This document shows positions 57,712 to 64,000 of a stretch of DNA of 64,000 bases, piece after piece. A program made the translations under genes and the position numbers. Source of the DNA: Mactromeris polynyma. Lineage: Eukaryota > Mollusca > Bivalvia > Venerida > Mactridae. The DNA lies in NCBI GenBank assembly GCA_032209605.1, contig JASFXZ010000099.1:124001-188000 (forward strand). Direction: 5' to 3'. The notes under the pieces were generated by a model. It worked only from the letters and a program-made list of their open reading frames with translations. It did not search any database and was not told the origin of the DNA. Each line of letters starts with the position of its first letter. Within the stretch, counting starts at the first letter, position 1.

Positions 57712-58920
57712 AATAACACATGACATGACATCACAACTGCCAGACACATGAATTCACAACTGCCCAACACATGAGATCACAACTGCCTGACACATGAGAT
57801 CACAACTGCCTGACACATGAAATCACAACTGCCGGACACATGACATCACAACTGCCCAACATATGACTTCACAACTGCCGGACAAATGTCATCACAACTG
57901 CCTAACATATGATTTCACAACTGCCTGACAAATGTCATCACAATTGCCCAACATATGACATCACAACTGCCAGACACATGACATCACAACTGCCCCACAC
58001 ATGATGTCACAACTGCCTGATAAATGACATCACAACTCCAACATATGACATCACAACTGCCGGACACATGAAATCACAACTGCCGGACACATGACATCAC
58101 AACTGCCCAACATATGACTTCACAACTGCCGGACAAATGTCATCACAACTGCCTAACATATGATTTCACAACTGCCTGACAAATGTCATCACAATTGCCC
58201 AACATATGACATCACAACTGCCAGACACATGACATCACAACTGCCCCACACTGATGTCACAACTGCCTGATAAATGACATCACAACTCCAACATATGACA
58301 TCACAACTGCCAGACACATGACATCACAACTGCCCCACACATGATGTCACAACTGCCTGATAAATGACCTCACAACTCCAACATATGACATCACAACTGC
58401 CTGACACATGAAATCACAACTGCCCAACACATGATGTCACAAATGCCTGATATATGACATCACAACCGCCCAACACATGATGTCACAACTGCCTGATAAA
58501 TGACATCACAACTCCAACATATGACATCACAACTGCCAGACACATGAAATCACAACTGCCCAACACATGAGATCACAACTGCCCGACACCTGACATCACA
58601 ACTGCCTGACACATGACGTCACAATTGCCCGCCAAATGAAATCACAACTGCCAAACTTATGACATCACAACTGCCAAACACATGACCTCACAACTGCCAA
58701 TCAAATGACATCACAACTGCCGAACACATGACATTACAACTGCTCAACACATGACATCACAACTGCCGAACACATGACATTACAACTGCTCAACACATGA
58801 CATCACAACTGCCGAACACACGACATTACAACTGCTCAACACATGATGTCACAACTGCCCAACACATGAGGTGACATCACAAGTGCCCGACACATGATGT
58901 AATGTTACAACTACCCAACA
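57712..58920. repeat. 23-bp minisatellite, about 52 copies
   Basis: The unit is catgacatcacaactgcc plus gacac (variants cccaacat, tgataaat, ggacaaat, ctccaac). It is more variable than the other arrays. A 251-base block is duplicated within it: the run starting atatgacttcacaactgccg at 57861 recurs at 58112. Most units contain TGACATCA, one base from a CRE, and CAACTG; one unit (about 58613) has TGACGTCA. Confidence 0.93.
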
Positions 58921-60509
58921 GTGATTGCCACTTCTATTGTGGGCTTGTGTTTGGAAAAAAATGTTTCCCCCAATGCCCCAAAGAAAATATTTAGTGCAAC
59001 TAGGCTTGGTAACCAACAACTCATGTTAAGTTTCATTGAAATACAACTACTAATGTGGGACAACAAGCACAGACAAACTTTGTGACAGACATGCAAACAG
59101 ACAGACAACACAACATCAGAATGTTCCCCCATCCCACTATGTGGAGGAGAGACATAAATATCACACACATGTGAAACATTATGGAATGTATTCAGCTCAT
59201 ATAATAAAAGCCATAATATAAGACCACTCGTGTAATATGCTATTATGTAAAACCCAGCCATAATAAATAACTTATTAAATAAGACTTCCACTGTTTGGCA
59301 AGGAAATTTTTGTCTAATTTAACCATTTTCAGATCTCATAATACATGTAATTGCTACACCGAGACCATAATACTGTCCTCAGTATCTGGAAAAAAATGCT
59401 AGAAATTTCAAAATTGCTTGTTTTTTTATTGCTCATTGACACCCCATTTAGAATGAATATTACAAGAACCATCAATTTGGTACTGTTCTATTATGGTTAT
59501 CAAGTACACAGTACCACAGATGACAATGCTCAGTACATTTTTTAACAGAAGAAATTATAAGCTCCGTGCAATAATGATGTCTTATTTTCTTATCAATTTA
59601 CAATTTACTTTACTCAAATAATGCCATAAATATTTCATTTTATTTGCGAATATTTCCAGAAAGAGTAAATGTCCAACACATCAAAATCACAAAATAACGT
59701 TATGACATTAATATGCGCGCTGCATGTCTGTACGTCCTGTTATTCATTTTAATGTCATTTCAACAATTTGTGAGACAGTTCAATATAATTTTGTATACGT
59801 GTTGAGGAAGATGCTGATAATACAACACTGAATATTTGGAGAACTTTTGTTAATGTTTTGTTGTTTTACGGCCACTGTCTACGATTTAATTAGACAACCC
59901 TCGTAGATATACTTCTTGCGCCTCATCAACTTTAAATTTCAACCAAGACAACCAAATTAAATCAAAGCCCTGAAAGTGCAGAAAGATTGGGGCAGAGGAA
60001 GATTCTTGTGTTCTATAAAGACTTGTCAACCTGAGATTGTAGAAGCATTGCACAGTCTCACTCAGGGATGGAAAGAGAGACTGCTTCACTTACAAGCAAT
60101 GTTAATTTCAAATCAGGCATGTATGACTAGTTTAAACTGGACCATTGATAAGACAGGTTTTAGTTTACCAGCTTCACTTTAAAACGATTTCTGTGTGGGA
60201 GAGTACTCGCACGGTCTTAACGTTTCTTGTTTTAAACAAACCTTGTTATAAATCATTTGATTGCCAATTGGACAGGCTTGCAAGCAAGCATTACATATAC
60301 GTGGTTTATTAAAAAGAAAAGTTTTGGTGAGTTATGTATGAACAATTTGAAATAAACTGAAACGATTGCCACAATGTGTCAGAACTGTTTTTAGACAATA
60401 CACATTTGGACATGTTACCTTTATTTTGATTACCTATCTTTGTTTAGTTTCATCAGAATTTACGCTGATTTTCAACATTTTTTGAGTCATATACAGCTGC
60501 CATTTGACC
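58921..60509. other. Spacer without recognised gene
   Basis: Short frames only, including a 126-codon minus-strand frame at 58911-59291 that shows no domain. No OTU exon was found here. Confidence 0.5.
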
Positions 60510-60660
60510 TAACTAGTTTTCCTGGAAGTAATTATCAACCAGTACTGCCAACTTCTCCACATGTGTAAGACATTATTGTAGCCAGTGTCACTGAAGAACA
60601 TAACCTGCCCAAACTGAGAATCGAACGCGGATCTGATGGGTGATAGTCTAGGGCTCCAGC
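60510..60660 (-). mobile_element. SINE, 3' part (split copy)
   Basis: On the minus strand: gctggagccctagactatca, a B box in ccgcgttcgattctcag, then tttgggcaggttatgttctt, cagtgacactggctacaata and gataattacttccaggaaaa. The D-arm half is missing here but is found about 610 bases away at 61271-61300. Confidence 0.7.
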
Positions 60661-61270
60661 AATATCTTTAAAATCAGCTCCAGTTACACGCTCCTATACT
60701 ATACGCTAACTGGATCTGATGACTGCATAATACAGGTCACGTTCTTGTGACCTTTGAGTAGCCAATCCAAACGTCGGCTGCATAATGCTTTGGTATAGAG
60801 TTAGGAAAATTCGTCAATCTCCGACGAGCTCCGTAAATTCTATTTGAGCGTAGATCACCATGACGTTACGATTACATATTTTCGTCAATTTCAATATGGC
60901 TGTGCCAATGGACACAACCGTATCTCCTACATGGCAACATTCTTTGGTTGATCGGTGTTGTTAGTGTGGTGTTTTCGTTTTTGGAAAAATTTATAACCGG
61001 AAGCGGCAGGAAGGACGTTAAAAACAGTATAAACAGAAACTCCAAATAAACGAAGAACGTCTGTGCAACATTAAAAAGTAATTAACATTTTGAGAAAGAC
61101 GACAAACACAGTTTAGTAAGGAGAAATTTCATTGGACCACAAACGAGCACCTGTTTACGCATATCTATTTTTAGAGAGGTTATATGAAGGTGACCTCTTA
61201 CGGAGTGTAGTCAGATGCTAACAGCGGAAAGTAATGGAGCTAAAGTTAGGGGATGATTTCAATGAGATTG
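60661..61270. mobile_element. ~610-bp insertion that splits a SINE
   Basis: The segment is bounded by gggctccagc (60651-60660) and gggctctagc (61271-61280), a direct duplication with one mismatch. Its ends are loosely inverted: aatatctttaaaatca at the left and, inverted, aatctcattgaaatca at the right. A duplication of 9-10 bases suggests a Mutator-like element. No transposase is present. A short frame beginning MAVPMDTTVSPTWQHS at 60895 and an ETS-like ccggaagcgg lie inside. Confidence 0.6.
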
Positions 61271-61305
61271 GGGCTCTAGCAACTGAGCTAGCCCGGCTGG
61301 CTTCC
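61271..61305 (-). mobile_element. SINE, 5' (A-box) part of the split copy
   Basis: The minus strand reads agccgggctagctcagttgc then tagagccc, a typical tRNA-derived A-box head that joins naturally to ctagactatcacccatcag at 60650 once the insertion is removed. Confidence 0.65.
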
Positions 61306-64000
61306 TATCTTAGTAAATGCAAATTATTATTATGTCAGAAGTTCGTTTGAAAAATTTACAGACTCACATGACAAGATGATCTTAATTTGTTCCTCCAATA
61401 TCGATGCTTTTGATAGCGCAAGCACATTAACTTTGTTGTTGGCCTGACTTATACCACAGGTCAACAATCAAAAATTACTTAATTAAGCTAGCATTTAATC
61501 TAATCTTACTAAAAAGACTCTGGACTATTTCCTTTGGTGTCACAGAACGTCATATGTATCGAGATGACAAGAGCAAACATTATCCTCTTAGAAAAACGTT
61601 TTCCAAGTTTATTCGAAATCCGGTATGGTTGTCAGTTTATGTATTCCTGCTTCCATTTGATATCTCCATTCATCGGGGTTTAATAGTGAGAATTACATCC
61701 CATGCGTGCTGAGTACACATGTTTACTTCTAGCGTGACTTTGAACTCTACTATCAATTGCAACATCTTGGCAATTTCCGTACAGTCTGAAATCAGACTAT
61801 AGCCGACGTGTTCCGCCTGCTCTACCTTATCCCTAACAATATGGAAGCAGGGAGACATGGTTTTATATGTCCGCGACAGAATGAATTGATTTTAAAACAT
61901 ACAATAGAGATTAAAAGTAACTACAGCTATTATTTAGCGATTTCCTACAGTATTCATGCAGTGTGCAGTAAAATAATGGTCAGAATTCAATACGGGAATA
62001 CTGTTCCAACTCGTCTGCCAAGCGCATCAAGGTATAAGGTATTTCCATTGTTGTCTGTAAATTGCGACTACATCATTTCTGCAAGCGGGTAATGGCAACC
62101 CACGCTAAATATTCCTGCCAAACATTGAGTCATCAACAAGAAGAAAGGTATCCAAATGGAGCACTTGTTTCCAATAAGAAAAATTGTCCTCCCTCAATTC
62201 ATTGATTTCTATTTTTACGCACCCAAAAGCAGCTCTTACCAAAGAAATCTTAACCACAAAAACTTAAACAATAATTCTGGAACCAGAAATTCCACCTTAA
62301 AATGAAATTCTCACGATGGTAATTATTCGGAAACAAAGATCTGTTTTACCTTACGAACAATTCCCAAATTCGTCGAAGACAAAAGGAAGTAGAACTGCGG
62401 TTAGTGATGTCACGATCAATTTGACATATTGACTGGTCGTATGCAAATCATGCGCAGTGATACATCGGGAGGTTATAATAGGCACAAACTCTGCGATTGT
62501 TTCTAAAATTACGGTTACTAAAGACATGAGGCTAATGCCCCAGTCTAAAAAGAATTGGGAAAAGATCAAGTTGATGATTAATACTCTCACATGATAGCTT
62601 AGATGATCGTATCATAGTGAAATATGTATTTCTATCAAAAACATTAAATCTCATGATCTATTTCAAATGAACTGCACATTATGCAGATAAGATACCAAAG
62701 AAAACCAGTTTTTGATGTTTAATGCATACAATAGTAAATATACAATATCTATCCAGCTTAGTATCAGGTACATTATTCAGTGTTCATCACTACATCCACC
62801 TCTACTCCGCATATTGATTGTTTCGTAGCAACAAAAACATAATGTTTTACCATTAATCGACCATAAAACAGACAATATTCTATCTAATCTGATGATATTT
62901 TACGAGGAAAATAGAATGAGTATAATACACCCAAAAATGGATAATTGTGAAGTGTATGCTAATATCAGCACATTTTTGGATACATCATCAGTGACAAAAC
63001 TTTGTGACATGCCTCAACACCATTGCTTCACAACAAATGCATATTGAATCAGTACATGATAGTTCATAATGTTCATCTTGGGTTGTCATTTTATTAAGTC
63101 ACTTGTACAAACTGTCTGACTGGTTTCAGTATGACAGTCAATTGATTGACTTTTTTAATCAAGATGAAATCAATTGATTTTTTTAACACCTAGATGCTGA
63201 CATTATGCAATTGGAAACAAAAAATATTGATGCCAAGATACAATTTTGATTGTGTGTCAGCTGAGTATGCATTGATCAATTCTTAGTGAAGAACACTCGG
63301 GTCAAGTATTTATGAATATTCCCAGCAAATGAACAGATGAAGTATGGAGGATCATCCCCTAGAGAATGTCTGTAATTTGCCTTCCAATGGAGAACAATAC
63401 ATTTAACTAGAACCAACACTAACAAAATTAAAGTCAGGAATTTAAAATACAAGTTCCTTGTTTTGTTCAGAATAAATACATACAACTTTCGGTCTACTCT
63501 TAGATTATTCATTGACCAATATTACAATAAGGCCCCAAGATTAATGTCGAACTGTGCATGGCATCAATACAATTTAAATCCTTGCATAATATAGCAACAA
63601 AGAACAGTCAAAATTATAGATAATAAGTTAAATAATGATATAGAAAAGACAAGTTTAATTAAGATAAATCATATTTTAACTAGAATATCGTTTTTGAGCG
63701 TTGGACCTTATTCCCCGGGATCTTGCTCCATGTGTTTCTCAGTTTGAATAAAGAGATGCAAGGAATTTGACATAATAGCCATGACCACTTGATTGAGCAG
63801 GTGAACTCATTAGTTAAATCTGATAAATCAGATTGGGAGGACAATATTTTTCAATTGTGGTTTACACGGCACCAGAAGATTAAGAATGGCAGTTGTTACT
63901 TGGGAAAGGTATGACATTATGTAACGTAAGCGACGTTGATGTTGCAATTACTTCTTGGCTTGCGCTGCAAAAGCCACACTGTACGTGTATAAATTATTGC
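61306..64000. other. Right end of window, no recognised gene
   Basis: No exon with the OTU catalytic motif (Asp-Gly-x-Cys-Leu-Phe-Arg type) was found on the minus strand, and frames of 60-95 codons show no known domain. It may be intron or upstream flank of the OTUD4-like gene. Confidence 0.4.

Noticed and set aside
58911..59291. 126-codon minus-strand ORF as a membrane protein
   Set aside because: It begins in the spacer, runs into the edge of the 23-bp array, and has no recognisable family signature.
61670..62590. Minus-strand frames near 61.7 and 62.4 kb as OTU-domain exons
   Set aside because: Neither contains the catalytic Cys motif or any stretch resembling an OTU domain, and their ends do not give the phase needed to join 53987.

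Overview
This window is eukaryotic, AT-rich, and most likely from a bivalve mollusc. The reasons are spliceosomal introns with GT..AG borders, dispersed repeats of the bivalve kind (blocks reading 'agggccatgttagccctatatcgctcacc', and blocks of 'gtgaccttgacc' phrases), tRNA-derived SINEs, degenerate Tc1/mariner and hAT-like elements, and an unusual load of minisatellites. No prokaryotic features, CRISPR arrays or viral genes were recognised.

Positions 1-17,000 hold no gene that I can support. About 60% of this stretch is tandem arrays with unrelated units: 38 bp (1-1053), 56 bp (1985-2150), about 170 bp (5975-7440), 46 bp (7490-10600, with a CACGTG E-box in nearly every unit), 30/31 bp (11385-12742) and 42/48 bp (13722-16985). 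Among them lies a palindrome-rich block at 2518-5102 that may be one transposon. A 5'-truncated LINE with an intact reverse transcriptase ORF (17,772-19,415) follows, with a 3' hairpin, an ATT-repeat tail and a SINE directly abutting.

The only host gene I can support is on the minus strand, from 53,987 down to 27,548. Eight exons with compatible phases (53929-53987, 52550-52644, 43627-43711, 37489-37595, 33209-33326, 30696-30915, 30031-30071, 27548-28807) give about 660 residues: a Tudor domain, a conserved LRFFYNLG block and a long low-complexity C-terminus. This matches the OTUD4/ALG13/Drosophila otu family (OTU deubiquitinase plus Tudor). The catalytic OTU exons were not found and are probably beyond 64,000. 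The introns and the downstream flank carry their own minisatellites (59, 53, 51, 57 and 31 bp), a Tc1 copy, SINEs and other transposons. One repeat ends a dozen bases from a splice acceptor.

Positions 54,000-64,000 (upstream intron or intergenic) hold a 1-kb hAT-like element with a target-site duplication, an element with four internal ~145-bp units, a 23-bp array of about 52 copies, and a SINE split by a ~610-bp insertion flanked by a near-perfect 10-bp duplication. All repeat classes and gene names come from reading the sequence and from memory of the families; no database search was possible.
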